DNA of 38,878 nucleotides, taken from assembly GCA_018401055.1 (NCBI GenBank), contig JAGYLB010000096.1, forward strand, positions 1-38,878, given 5' to 3'. The position numbers and the translations under genes were made by a program. Below the pieces are notes generated by a model. The model was given only the letters and a program-made list of their open reading frames with translations, was not told where the DNA came from and ran no database searches. Below, in pieces: positions 26,322-35,466 of the stretch; positions within the stretch are counted from its first letter, which is position 1; each line of letters starts with the position of its first letter. Origin of the DNA: Roseicyclus sp. Its GTDB lineage: Bacteria > Pseudomonadota > Alphaproteobacteria > Rhodobacterales > Rhodobacteraceae.

Positions 26322-27287
26322 ATGACCGACACCGGCACTGACACTGGCGCCCCGGCCCCGAAAATCGTCGCACGCTCAAGACTTGCCATGACATGGGACA
26401 GCGATGTCGCCTATGCTTTTCGCCGCTCGCCGGTGGCGATGATCTCCTTTGCGGTGACGGCCATCTTGATCCTGTCGGCTGTCTTTGCGCCGCTGATCGC
26501 GCCGCATGACCCGTTCAACCCAGCCACGCTGGACCTGATGAACGGCTTCACCCCGCCCGGGCAGGCCAACATGTTCACCGGCGAGACCTTCGTGCTCGGG
26601 ACCGACGATCAGGGCCGCGACTTGTTTTCGACCATTCTTTACGGCCTCCGGATTTCCCTCTTCGTGGGCTTCGCCGCCGTGGGCTTCGCCATGGTTCTGG
26701 GCATCACCTTGGGCCTGATCGCGGGCTACGTCGGCGGGTTGGTCGAAACCATCATCATGCGCGTGGCCGATGTGCAGCTGACGTTTCCGGCGATCCTTGT
26801 GGCCATGCTGATCTTCGGCGTCGCCAAGGGGATCACGCCGCCCGAATACCGCAACGACGTGGCGATCTGGGTGCTGATCATCGCCATCGGCCTGTCGGAC
26901 TGGGTGCAGTTCGCCCGCGTCGTGCGGGGCGCCACGATGGTCGAGAAATCCAAGGAATACGTGCAGGCCGCCCGGCTGATCGGCCGCTCGCCCGGCGCAA
27001 TCATGCTGCGCCACATCCTGCCCAATGTGCTGTCGCCGGTGCTGGTCATCGCCACCATCTCGCTGGCGCTTGCCATCATTGCCGAGGCGACGCTGTCCTT
27101 CCTCGGCGTCGGCGCGCCGCCGACGGAACCCTCCCTCGGCACGCTCATCCGCATCGGGCAAGGGTTCTTGTTCTCGGGCGAGTGGTGGATCCTGTTCTTC
27201 CCGGCCTGCACGCTTCTCGTGCTGGCGCTGGCCGTGAACCTGCTGGGCGACTGGCTGCGCGATGCGCTGAACCCGAGGCTGCGCTGA
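26322..27287 (+). CDS. ABC transporter permease, DppC/OppC type
   Basis: 321 residues, frame intact. The N-terminal cytoplasmic tail precedes AYAFRRSPVAMISFAVTAIL (first helix). Then APHDPFNPATLDLMNGF and VLGTDDQGRDLFSTILYGLR (DppC signature), and LPNVLSPVLVIATISLALAI. The EAA loop is EYVQAARLIGRSPGAIMLRH. Ends WLRDALNPRLR. Second half of the importer channel. Its TGA (27285-27287) overlaps the ATPase ATG by one base (TGATG), indicating coupled translation. Confidence 0.9.
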   Translation: MTDTGTDTGAPAPKIVARSRLAMTWDSDVAYAFRRSPVAMISFAVTAILILSAVFAPLIAPHDPFNPATLDLMNGFTPPGQANMFTGETFVLGTDDQGRDLFSTILYGLRISLFVGFAAVGFAMVLGITLGLIAGYVGGLVETIIMRVADVQLTFPAILVAMLIFGVAKGITPPEYRNDVAIWVLIIAIGLSDWVQFARVVRGATMVEKSKEYVQAARLIGRSPGAIMLRHILPNVLSPVLVIATISLALAIIAEATLSFLGVGAPPTEPSLGTLIRIGQGFLFSGEWWILFFPACTLLVLALAVNLLGDWLRDALNPRLR

Positions 27288-28992
27288 TGGCCCTCCTTGA
27301 GATCGAAAACCTGACCGTCCAGTTCCCGACCCGGCGCGAGACCTTCGTTGCGGTCAAGGACGCCCATCTGACGGTGGAGCCGGGCCAGATCCACGGGCTT
27401 GTGGGCGAAAGTGGTGCCGGCAAATCCACCATCGGGGCGGCCGTCATGGGCCTGCTCGACCCGCCGGGCAAGATCACCGGCGGCGTCATCCGGCTTTCGC
27501 GGCGAAGAGATTTCGGGCCCTTGATGCCGAGGCGATGGCGAGCTTGCGCGGCCGCAAGATCTCGATGATCTTTCAGGACCCGCTGACCTCGCTCAACCCG
27601 CTCTTCACCGTCGGCCAGCAACTGGTCGAGACGATTCGCGCCCATCTGGACCTGTCCGAGACCGAGGCGCTGGCGCGTGCGATCGAGCTGATCGACCGCG
27701 TTGGCATCCCCGACCCCAGAACCCGCGTGAACCAGTATCCGCACCAGTTCTCGGGCGGCATGCGGCAGCGCGTGGTGATCGCGCTGGCCCTGTGTTCCGA
27801 GCCCGATGTGATCATCGCCGATGAGCCGACCACCGCGCTTGACGTCTCGATCCAGGCGCAGATCCTTGATCTGATCAAGGATCTGGCGCGCGAGCGGCAG
27901 GTGGGCGTCATCCTCATCACCCATGACATGGGCGTCATCGCCGATACCACCGACGTGGTGACGGTGATGTATCGCGGCGCAGTGGTGGAAAGCGGGCCGA
28001 CGAGCCGCGTGCTGGGCGCGCCCACCCATCCCTATACCAAATCCCTGATCGCCGCCGTGCCGCGGCCCACGGTCAAGCTTCACCGCTTTCCGCTGATCGA
28101 TTACGGCGGACGGGTCACGGGCTTTGCCATCGCGGATCTGGCGCGCAACTGGCCCAAAAGCACGGGCGAACGCGGCGCGACCCTGATCGAGGTGGCGGGG
28201 ATCACCAAGCGCTTCGTGTCGAAACAGGCCATCTTGCCGTCGCGTCGGGGCTATTTCACGGCCGTGGACAGCGCGAGCTTTACCATCCGGCAGGGCGAGG
28301 TCTTTGGCCTTGTGGGCGAAAGCGGCTCGGGGAAATCCACCATCGCCCGCATGATCGCGGGGCTTTACCCGGTCGATGACGGGACTGTGCGCTACGGCGG
28401 GCGCGACGTGACGGCGACGACACGAGGGGTGCCCGACTGGTATCGCCGCGAGATCCAGATGATCTTTCAGGACCCATATTCGTCGCTGAACCCGCGCATG
28501 CGGGTGGACGAGATCGTGGCCGAACCCGCGCGTCATCACGGGCTGCTCAAGGGCCAGGCGCTGCGCGACCGGGTGGCGGAACTGCTGGAGCGGGTCGGGC
28601 TTGGGGCAGAGGCGGGCGTGAAGTTTCCGCATGAGTTTTCGGGCGGGCAACGGCAGCGGATCTCCATCGCGCGCGCGCTGGCGACCCAGCCGCGCTTCTT
28701 GATCTGCGACGAGCCGACAAGCGCGCTCGACGTGTCGATTCAGGCGCAGATCCTCAACATCCTCAAGGATTTGCAGGACCATCTTGGCCTGACCATGTTG
28801 TTCATCAGCCACGACCTGCCGGTGGTGCGTCAGATGTGCGACCGGGTGGGCGTGATGAAGGATGGCAAGCTGGTCGAGGTGGCCGAGACCGAGGCGCTGT
28901 TTGCAACGCCCCAACACCCCTACACGCAGCACCTGCTGTCGCTCATGCCGCGTCTGGACGGGTTGTCGGACGAGGGGCTGGCGGTCGCCTGA
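27287..28992 (+). CDS. ABC transporter ATP-binding protein with two fused ATPase domains (DppD-DppF type), frame broken
   Basis: Domain 1: Walker A GLVGESGAGKST, signature FSGGMRQRV, Walker B VIIADEPTTALD, followed by the TPTHPYTK-type C-terminal peptide region (APTHPYTKSLIAAVP). Domain 2: Walker A GLVGESGSGKST, signature FSGGQRQRI, Walker B FLICDEPTSALD, and TPQHPYTQHLLSLMP. The two domains make one 568-residue protein that can serve both permeases without a partner. Two extra bases near 27500 and 27522 split the first domain just after GGVIRL; the rest, from MASLRGRKISMIFQDPLTSL onward, is intact. Powers import of peptides or similar solutes. Confidence 0.88.
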
Positions 28993-29051
28993 ACCGGTTT
29001 CGCCCGCTGGCGCGGCCGACCGGTGCGAGGGGTTCCCCCTCGCGCTCCCCA

Positions 29052-29074
29052 CCGTATTTGTGGAAAGATGAAGG
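29052..29074 (+). repeat. Intergenic repeat, copy 2 (GGAAAGATGAAGG type)
   Basis: Reads CCGTATTTG then TGGAAAGATGAAGG, 21 of 23 bases like the copy at 14427-14449 (opposite strand). Both stand upstream of a gene in the same relative orientation; here the gene starts 33 bp downstream. Confidence 0.5.
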
Positions 29075-29106
29075 GGCAAACGTACCTTGAAGGGGAGGAA
29101 CCCGCG

Positions 29107-29685
29107 ATGCCGCAGCCCGATCACGTGTCGATCTACGACCTGCCCGATCCCGCCGAACTTGATGAGGACATGCAGCGTTATCTCCAGGTCTGCAGGGACA
29201 AGCTGGGGATGGTGCCCAACGTGCTGCGTACATTCTCGCGCAACCAGGACAAGCTGCGCGCCTTCGCCCAGTATTACAACACGTTGATGCTGGCGCCCTC
29301 GGGGTTGAGCAAGCTCGAGCGCGAGATGGTGGCGGTGGTGGTCTCGAGCGCGAACCGCTGTTTCTATTGCCTTGTCGCCCATGGGCAGGCGGTGCGGGCC
29401 TTGTCGGGCGATCCGCAGCTGGGCGAGATGCTGGTGATGAACTACCGCGTGGCGCAGCTGGAGCCGCGGAGCCGCGCGATGCTGGATTTCGCGTGGAAGC
29501 TGACGGTGACGCCTTGGGCGGTGGAGGAACCTGACCGGCAAGCTCTGCGCGACGCAGGCCTGAGCCACGACGAGATCTTTGACCTGGCCGATGTGGTGGC
29601 CTTTTTCAACATGTCGAACCGCTTTGCCATCGCCTCGGACATGATGCCGAACCCGGAGTATCACGGGATGGATCGTCAATCCTGA
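29107..29685 (+). CDS. Peroxidase-related (AhpD/carboxymuconolactone decarboxylase-like) protein
   Basis: The 192-residue protein starts MPQPDHVSIYDLPDPAELDE with GGAGGA eight bases upstream. The redox motif is ANRCFYCLVAHG (C-F-Y-C plus the downstream His), as in uncharacterised peroxidase-related proteins of the AhpD fold. Then FAWKLTVTPWAVEEPDRQAL and HDEIFDLADVVAFFNMSNRF. The family forms all-helical oligomers and reduces hydroperoxides or disulfides through the CxxC pair; the physiological partner is unknown. Cytoplasmic, no signal peptide. It follows the ABC operon by 114 bp and may be a separate unit. Frame intact. Confidence 0.83.
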   Translation: MPQPDHVSIYDLPDPAELDEDMQRYLQVCRDKLGMVPNVLRTFSRNQDKLRAFAQYYNTLMLAPSGLSKLEREMVAVVVSSANRCFYCLVAHGQAVRALSGDPQLGEMLVMNYRVAQLEPRSRAMLDFAWKLTVTPWAVEEPDRQALRDAGLSHDEIFDLADVVAFFNMSNRFAIASDMMPNPEYHGMDRQS

Positions 29686-29719
29686 TCAAGGGCTTGGCAG
29701 TCGATCTTTACATGCCACT

Positions 29720-31216
29720 TTAATCGGCTAGCGCCCGCGCGCCACCCAATGTGCCGGGGCCGACGATGCCGTCGATCGCGCCTTGGTAGAGGCCGCGCGC
29801 CTGCAAGATCAGCTGAAACTCGATGGCCGTCTGCCGGTCCCAGGCGGGCGGGCGCGCACCGCTTGCCGCGCGCAGGTCCTCCGCATCGACCTCGCCGGTT
29901 TCCAGTGCCGCGACATAACCTTGGGCGGCTGCGACCGGATCGGCAGGCGCGCCGATGCCCTGTTCGCGCAGAAAGGCGAGCGCGGCTATGGCGGGCGGGT
30001 GGCCAGGCTTGCGCGGCGGACCGGGTCCAGCGCAGACGCATCGCCGCATTGGGCGCAACGCCATCCGCGCCCGTGGCATAGAGGCTGGCCAGAGCCAGCG
30101 CGGCATCGAGATTGCCACCCCGTGCTGCGGCGGCAAGAAGCGGCACGGCGGCGCGCGCATCGGGAATGCCGAGCGCGGGGTCGGTGCCGCCCGGCACGCC
30201 CTCGCCGGTCAGGTAGGTCTGGGCGAGATTGATCTGGGCGAAGTGATAGCCCTGATCGGCGGCGGCACGGAACAGGCGGATCATCTCGCCCGCATCACGC
30301 GGCACGCCACGCCCGAGGCGGTGCATGAAGGCCAGCGTGGTCGTACCCGCGGGGTCACCAAGGTCGGTCGCGGCGCGATAGGCGGCGATGGCGCGGTCGA
30401 TGTCGGCGCGGATCGGGCCGATGGCGAAATTGTAGTAATCTCCCAGCCGCGTATGGGCCGCGCCGATGCGCGCCTGAGCGGCGCGGTCATAAAGGGCCAC
30501 CGCCTCGCGGTGTTCGCCACGCGCTTGCGCCACGGTGGCGAGGTGGAACAGCGGGCCACCGGCCTCTGGGGCGAGCGCCACGGCCTCCTCACACAGCGCA
30601 AGCGCGTCGCGCAGGCGGGCAAAGACGGCACGCTGGGCGGCTTCGCTCACCGGAACCTCGGCCGAGGCAGGGCCTGCGGTATCCATGCAGGCGGCAACCG
30701 CGACCTCGGCGCGGCGGCGAGCCTCGCGTTCCTCGGCCAGACGGGCAATTTCAGCCGCGACGACGGCGCGGCTGGCTTCGGCCTCGGCTTGGGCCTGCGC
30801 GATGGCAGCGGCTTGGGCGGCGGAGGCGGCTTGGGCAGCTGCGCGGGCCTCGGCGGCCAGGCGTTCGGCCTCGGCAGCGGCGGCCTCTTGCTCGGCGCGC
30901 CTTTGGGCCTCTGCGCGCTTCGGCCAGACGGGCGATCTCGGCGGCGACGATGGCGCGGCGCGCCTGTTGCTCGGCCTCAGCCTGTGCGATGGAGGCGGCC
31001 TGGGCTGCAGCGGCGGCCCCGGCGGCGGCGCGGGCCTCGGCGGCCAGACGCTCGGCCTGCGCGGTCGCGCCTTCGGCTGCCGGGTTTTCCACGGTGATGA
31101 CGGCTGTATCCGTCCCTTTGTTGCGCCGTGGCCTGCAGTGCAGGGGCAAGCGCGAGCAGGCAGGCAAGGACACAGATCAGACTTGGCAAGGCATCTTGCG
31201 GGCGGGAAACGGGCAC
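29720..31216 (-). CDS. Exported Sel1-repeat protein with duplicated Ala-rich coiled coil and C-terminal peptidoglycan-binding-like domain, frame broken
   Basis: Likely GTG start at 31216 with AAGGA upstream. The signal peptide is SLICVLACLLALAPALQATA. After a break near 31125 comes the coiled-coil unit AERLAAEARAAAGAAAAAQA, then IVAAEIARLAEARR. After a break near 30920 nearly the same unit returns (AERLAAEARAAAQAASAAQA, VVAAEIARLAEERE). Sel1-like repeats follow: HTRLGDYYNFAIGPIRADID, GTTTLAFMHRLGRGVPRDAG and HFAQINLAQTYLTGEGV. After a break near 30005 the end is AIEFQLILQARGLYQGAIDG and IVGPGTLGGARALAD, resembling a peptidoglycan-binding fold. A periplasmic, cell-wall-associated scaffold is likely; exact role unknown. 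Confidence 0.7.
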
Positions 31217-31387
31217 GGCGGATTAGTCCTTGGGGGGCAAATGGATAGGCGTAGCGTGAGCGCGCCCGGCCCCGATCTGTCGAGCGCCGTGACACCGGCA
31301 ACAGGCCAGAAAGCGCTGGCAAAGCGCGGGGCGCTGGTGCAGGCTCTGGCCGATTGAAAAGGCAAGGAAATCCGACGGAGCGAGATC

Positions 31388-32845
31388 CTGACGCAGCCCC
31401 AGCCAGAGACCGAGGCCCCTGCCGCCGATCTGCCCGTGCTGGTGGCCGATCTGGACGGCACATTGTTGCGCTCGGACATGTTGCACGAGAGTTTTTGGGA
31501 CGGCGTCTCACGCGATCCGGCCACGTTGGGCGCGGCTCTGGTCGCGCTGCCCCGGGGCAAACCCGCGCTCAAGGCCTCTCTTGCGGAGCGGTCGCGCATC
31601 CTGCCTGCCACCCTGCCCTACGACGCGCGCGTCATCGCCCGGCTGGAGACATGGCGTGAGGCAGGCGGGCGGACGGCGCTGGTGACGGCGACCGATGCGC
31701 GGCTGGCCGAGAAAGTGGCCGATCACCTCGGACTTTTCGATGAGGTGCACGGGACCGATGCGAACAGAAACCTCAAGGGACAGGCCAAGGCCGCGTTTCT
31801 AGCCGATCGCTACGGGGCGGGTGGTTATGTCTACATGGGCGACAGCGCCGCCGACCTGCCGGTCTGGGCCGGGGGTGCCAAGGCCATCAGCGTGAACGCC
31901 AGCGCCGCCGTCCGGCGCAGCCTCGATGCGCAGGCGCAGGGTGAGGTCGAGCATCTGCCGCCGCAGAGCGGGCGGAGCCGCGCGATCATGCGCGCGCTCA
32001 GGCCGCAACAATGGGTCAAGAACATCCTCGTCTTCGTGCCGATGATCGCCGATCTGACCTTTGATGTGGCGACGATGATGGCGGCGCTTGCGGCCTTTGT
32101 CGCGCTCAGCCTGACGGCCTCTGCGGGCTATGTGCTGAACGACCTGCTCGATCTTGCCGATGACCGCAGCCACCCGCGCAAGCGCCTTCGCCCCTTTGCC
32201 AGCGGCGCGCTGTCCGCGGGTTTGGGCACATGGCTGTTTCCGGCGCTGCTACTGGCGGGTCTGGCCGTCGCGGCGCTGGACGGGGTTTTGCTGCTGGCGG
32301 TCGTGGCGCTCTATTTTGCGGCGACGCTGGTCTATTCGGTCGAGCTCAAGCGTCACACGATGGTCGATATCTGCATGCTGGCCGTCCTGTTCACGTTGCG
32401 CATCATCGCGGGCGGCGTGGCGATCGGGGTGGCTTTGTCGGTCTGGCTGCTGGCTGTGTCGATGTTCCTGTTCTTCGCGCTGGCGGCAGTCAAGCGTCTG
32501 GCGGAACTGACCGACCTTGAAGCGGCGGGGCGCGCGGTATCGCGGCGGGGCTACCGGGTGGAGGATCGGAGCCTCTTGAGCCAGATGGCGATATCCTCGG
32601 GCTATCTCGCGGTGCTGGTGCTGGCGCTCTATGTGGACGAGCCGGTGGTGCAGGAAAAATTCGGGATGCCCTGGATGCTCTGGGCGGTGTGTCCGCTGCT
32701 CATCTTCTGGATCAGCCGGATGGTGATGGTGGCCGCGCGCGGCGAGATGCATGATGACCCGCTGGTCTGGGCGCTGGAAAACCGCTCCAGCCGCAAGGTG
32801 ATGGCGCTGGCGGCGATCTTCGTCGTGCTGGCGGTGGTGTTGTGA
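31388..32845 (+). CDS. HAD phosphatase fused to UbiA-family decaprenyl-phosphate phosphoribosyltransferase-like enzyme
   Basis: Two domains. Residues to about 200 are a HAD hydrolase (VLVADLDGTLLRSDM is D-x-D-x-T motif I; YVYMGDSAADLPVW is the late acidic motif). The rest is a multi-helix UbiA prenyltransferase with GYVLNDLLDLADDRSHPRKR (N-D-x-x-D-x-x-x-D) and YSVELKRHTMVDI. The pattern NDxxDxxxDRxHPxKRxRP is that of mycobacterial DPPR synthase (Rv3806c). Predicted reactions: transfer of phosphoribose from PRPP to a polyprenyl phosphate, then removal of the 5-phosphate by the HAD part. No ATG fits: the frame opens after TGA 31355-31357. CTG at 31388 (after GGAG) or GTG at 31436 are the candidates. 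Confidence 0.82.
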   Translation: MTQPQPETEAPAADLPVLVADLDGTLLRSDMLHESFWDGVSRDPATLGAALVALPRGKPALKASLAERSRILPATLPYDARVIARLETWREAGGRTALVTATDARLAEKVADHLGLFDEVHGTDANRNLKGQAKAAFLADRYGAGGYVYMGDSAADLPVWAGGAKAISVNASAAVRRSLDAQAQGEVEHLPPQSGRSRAIMRALRPQQWVKNILVFVPMIADLTFDVATMMAALAAFVALSLTASAGYVLNDLLDLADDRSHPRKRLRPFASGALSAGLGTWLFPALLLAGLAVAALDGVLLLAVVALYFAATLVYSVELKRHTMVDICMLAVLFTLRIIAGGVAIGVALSVWLLAVSMFLFFALAAVKRLAELTDLEAAGRAVSRRGYRVEDRSLLSQMAISSGYLAVLVLALYVDEPVVQEKFGMPWMLWAVCPLLIFWISRMVMVAARGEMHDDPLVWALENRSSRKVMALAAIFVVLAVVL

Positions 32846-33277
32846 GCGCGCGGCCGTCGGGGGCGGCGCTGGTGCTGCGCTACGCGGGCTTTGCGGTGGT
32901 CGCGACACTGGCCAATCTGGGCGCGCAGCGGCTGGGTGTTGGTGGGGGCCGATCCAGTCGACATGCAGCGACTGTTGCTGGCGATAGGGGTCGGCACCGC
33001 CGTGGGGCTGGTGGTGAAATACCTGCTCGACAAGCGCTGGATCTTTTACGATGCCACGACGGGCGCGCGCGCACAGGGCGCCCAATTCGCGCTTTATTCT
33101 GCTATGGGGCTGTTCACGACGGCGATCTTCTGGGCCACGGAAACAGCGTTCTGGTTGGTCTGGGGCACGGATGTGGCGCGCGAGACCGGGGCCGTGCTGG
33201 GCTTGAGCGTGGGATATGTCACGAAATACCTGCTCGACCGGCGCTACGTCTTTCGGCAGGCGGAGGGTGCGGCATGA
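32842..33277 (+). CDS. GtrA family membrane protein, frame broken
   Basis: Starts at GTG 32842 overlapping the previous stop as GTGA. First segment VLRYAGFAVVATLANLGAQR. An extra G near 32933 (CTGGGTG for CTGGTG) shifts the frame, which continues LLLAIGVGTAVGLVVKYLLD, then KRWIFYD, ALYSAMGLFTTAIFWATETA and VGYVTKYLLDRRYVF. Four helices with two KYLLDKRWIF-type ends is the GtrA layout. GtrA proteins help handle lipid-linked sugars across the membrane; the mycobacterial relative Rv3789 sits beside dprE1 and was linked to polyprenyl-phosphoryl-arabinose. It overlaps the next gene by ATGA (33274-33277). Confidence 0.82.
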
Positions 33278-34590
33278 CGCGGCTGTCGGGCTGGGGCCGG
33301 TTCCGCCCCGTCGAGGCACGGGTGGCCCGCGTGCGGGGCGCGGGCGATGTGGCCGAGGCCTTGGCCGAAGGCCCGCTGATCGCGCGCGGCAACGGGCGAG
33401 CTTACGGCGACAGCGCGGTCAGCCCGGGCCTGACGCTCGACATGCGGGGCATGGACCGGATGCTGTCCTTCGACGCGGACAGCGGCGTTCTGGTGGCCGA
33501 GGCGGGCGTGCTTCTGGCCGAGATCATCGCCACCTTCCTGCCGCGCGGCTGGTTTCCCGCCGTCACGCCGGGCACGAAATTCGTGACCTTGGGCGGCGCC
33601 ATCGCGGCGGATGTGCATGGCAAGAACCACCATCTGGACGGCAGTTTCGGCGTCTTCGTCGACTGGGTGGATGTGATGGACGCGGAGGGCCACGTGAGCC
33701 GGGCCGAGGCCGGGTCCGAGGCCTTTGACTGGACCCTGGGCGGGATGGGCCTGACCGGGGTGATCTTGCGCGCGCAGATCCAACTGCGCCCGGTCGAGAC
33801 CGGCTGGATCCTGCAAGACATGCGCGCCACCCAGACGCTGGAGGCGACCATCGACATGATGGATGCCACGCTGTCGGCCCCCTATTCGGTGGCATGGCTT
33901 GATTGCGTGACGACGGGTGTGATGATGGGGCGCGGGCTGGTGATGCTGGGTCGGCATGCCACGAAAGCCGACCTGCGCGGGCGGAGCGGCGCAAGCCCTT
34001 TGTCACGCCGAAGAAACCCACCCTCCGCCTGCCCTTCGACCTGCCTGCCGCGGCGCTGAACGGGGTTACGCGGCATGCGTTCAACGGCCTTTACTATTGG
34101 AACGGGCGACGCAAGCCCGGGCCGCGACTGGTGGATTGGGACAGCTATTTCTACCCGCTCGACGCGATCCTTGACTGGAACCGCGGCTATGGGCGCGCGG
34201 GATCCCTGCAGTTTCAATGCGCCTTGCCGCAGGAAGCCGCGAAACCCGGCATGGCCGCCCTGCTGGGTGCCATCGCGCTCGGGCGAGGCGTCGGTGCTTT
34301 CTGTGCTGAAACGCTTCGGCGCGCAATCGGGCCGGTTTTCCTTTCCGATGCCGGGCTATACGCTCGCCCTCGATTTTCCCGCCAATGACCGGAGCCTGAG
34401 GCTGATGGAGAAACTGGACGCGATCACGCTCGACCACGGGGGGCGGTTCTATCTGGCCAAGGATGCGCGGATGCCGCGCGTGGTTCTGGAGGCGTCCGAC
34501 ACCCGTGTGGACGCCTTCCGGGCGATGCGCGCGACCACCGGCGCAGCGGGGCGGTTCAAATCGGTCCAATCCGAAAGGCTCGGGCTGTGA
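33274..34590 (+). CDS. DprE1-like FAD-binding oxidase (decaprenyl-phosphoryl-beta-D-ribose 2'-oxidase type), frame broken
   Basis: FAD-binding_4 motifs: IARGNGRAYGDSAVSPG (pyrophosphate loop), FPAVTPGTKFVTLGG, and AADVHGKNHHLDGSFG, the HGKNHH signature of DprE1. The C-terminal half carries WDSYFYPLDAILDWNRGYG and QSGRFSFPMPGYTLALDFP, ending DAFRAMRATTGAAGRFKSVQ. Frame breaks near 33985 and 34285 separate three pieces that together give about 438 residues, close to mycobacterial DprE1. The family oxidises the 2'-hydroxyl of polyprenyl-phosphoryl-ribose to the keto form. Its stop overlaps the next start by GTGA (34587-34590). Confidence 0.84.
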
Positions 34591-35333
34591 GCGGCGGCGT
34601 GAAGGGCCCGGTCCTGATCCTTGGCGCGTCCTCGGACATCGCGCGGGCGACAGCAAAGGCCTTCGCCGCCAAGGGCTGCGCGATACAGCTGGCCGCGCGC
34701 GATCCCGCAAGGCTGGAGGCCGACCGCGCCGATCTGGAAACGCGCTTTGGGGTGGCGGTGACGCTGCATGGCGTGGACGCGCTGGACGTGGAAAGCCACG
34801 AGGGGTTCGTGGACGGCCTGCCCGAATTGCCCATGGTCGCCGTCTGCGCCGTGGGCCTGATGGGCGATCAGGCCGACAACGCCGCCGACATGACCCGCGC
34901 CGCCGTGATCCTGCGCTCGAATTTCGAGGGGCCGGCAAGCATCCTGGGCGTTCTGGCCAACAAGATGGAGGCGCGCGGTTCTGGCACGCTGGTGGGCATT
35001 TCCTCGGTCGCGGGCGAACGCGGGCGGGCATCAAACTATGTCTACGGCAGCGCCAAGGCGGGGTTCACGGCCTATCTCTCGGGGCTGAGGAACCGGCTGG
35101 CGAAAAAGGGCGTGCATGTCGTGACCGTGCTGCCGGGCTTTGTCGACACCAAGATGACCGAAGGCATGGGCCTGTCCGGCCCGTTGCTGGCCCAACCCGA
35201 TGAGGTCGGTCGCGCCATTCTGGCCGCCGTCGAAAAGGGCCGCGATGTCATCCATGTGCGGCGCATCTGGTGGCTGGTCATGGCCATCATCAAGACCATT
35301 CCCGAAGGCATCTTCAAGAAGACCTCGATCTGA
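34587..35333 (+). CDS. DprE2-like SDR reductase (decaprenyl-phosphoryl-2-keto-ribose reductase type)
   Basis: 248 residues from GTG 34587; frame intact. Nucleotide motif LILGASSDIARATAKAFAAK has the GASSDIA form typical of DprE2. LAARDPARLEADRADL follows. Catalytic residues are in SSVAGERGRASNYVYGSAKA (Ser, Tyr-x-x-x-Lys). GFVDTKMTEGM and a hydrophobic basic end (WLVMAIIKTIPEGIFKKTSI) suggest membrane contact. In mycobacteria DprE2 reduces the keto intermediate made by DprE1 to polyprenyl-phosphoryl-arabinose. Last gene of the four-gene coupled operon. Confidence 0.85.
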   Translation: MSGGVKGPVLILGASSDIARATAKAFAAKGCAIQLAARDPARLEADRADLETRFGVAVTLHGVDALDVESHEGFVDGLPELPMVAVCAVGLMGDQADNAADMTRAAVILRSNFEGPASILGVLANKMEARGSGTLVGISSVAGERGRASNYVYGSAKAGFTAYLSGLRNRLAKKGVHVVTVLPGFVDTKMTEGMGLSGPLLAQPDEVGRAILAAVEKGRDVIHVRRIWWLVMAIIKTIPEGIFKKTSI

Positions 35334-35466
35334 CGCCCCCGGACAGGACACGCCGGTTTCCGCGCAAGCCCTAATGTTTTGCGCGGGATTCCGCCGGGGC
35401 CGGGGCGCGCGGCCCATGTCTTGCAAGCGCTTTATTGTGAAATTCACCTTTTGCGCTTAGGGCAAG

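Noticed and set aside
27145..29679. 844-residue open frame on the minus strand
   Set aside because: It is a His/Arg-rich shadow of the ABC ATPase genes caused by high GC; the plus strand has Walker and signature motifs.
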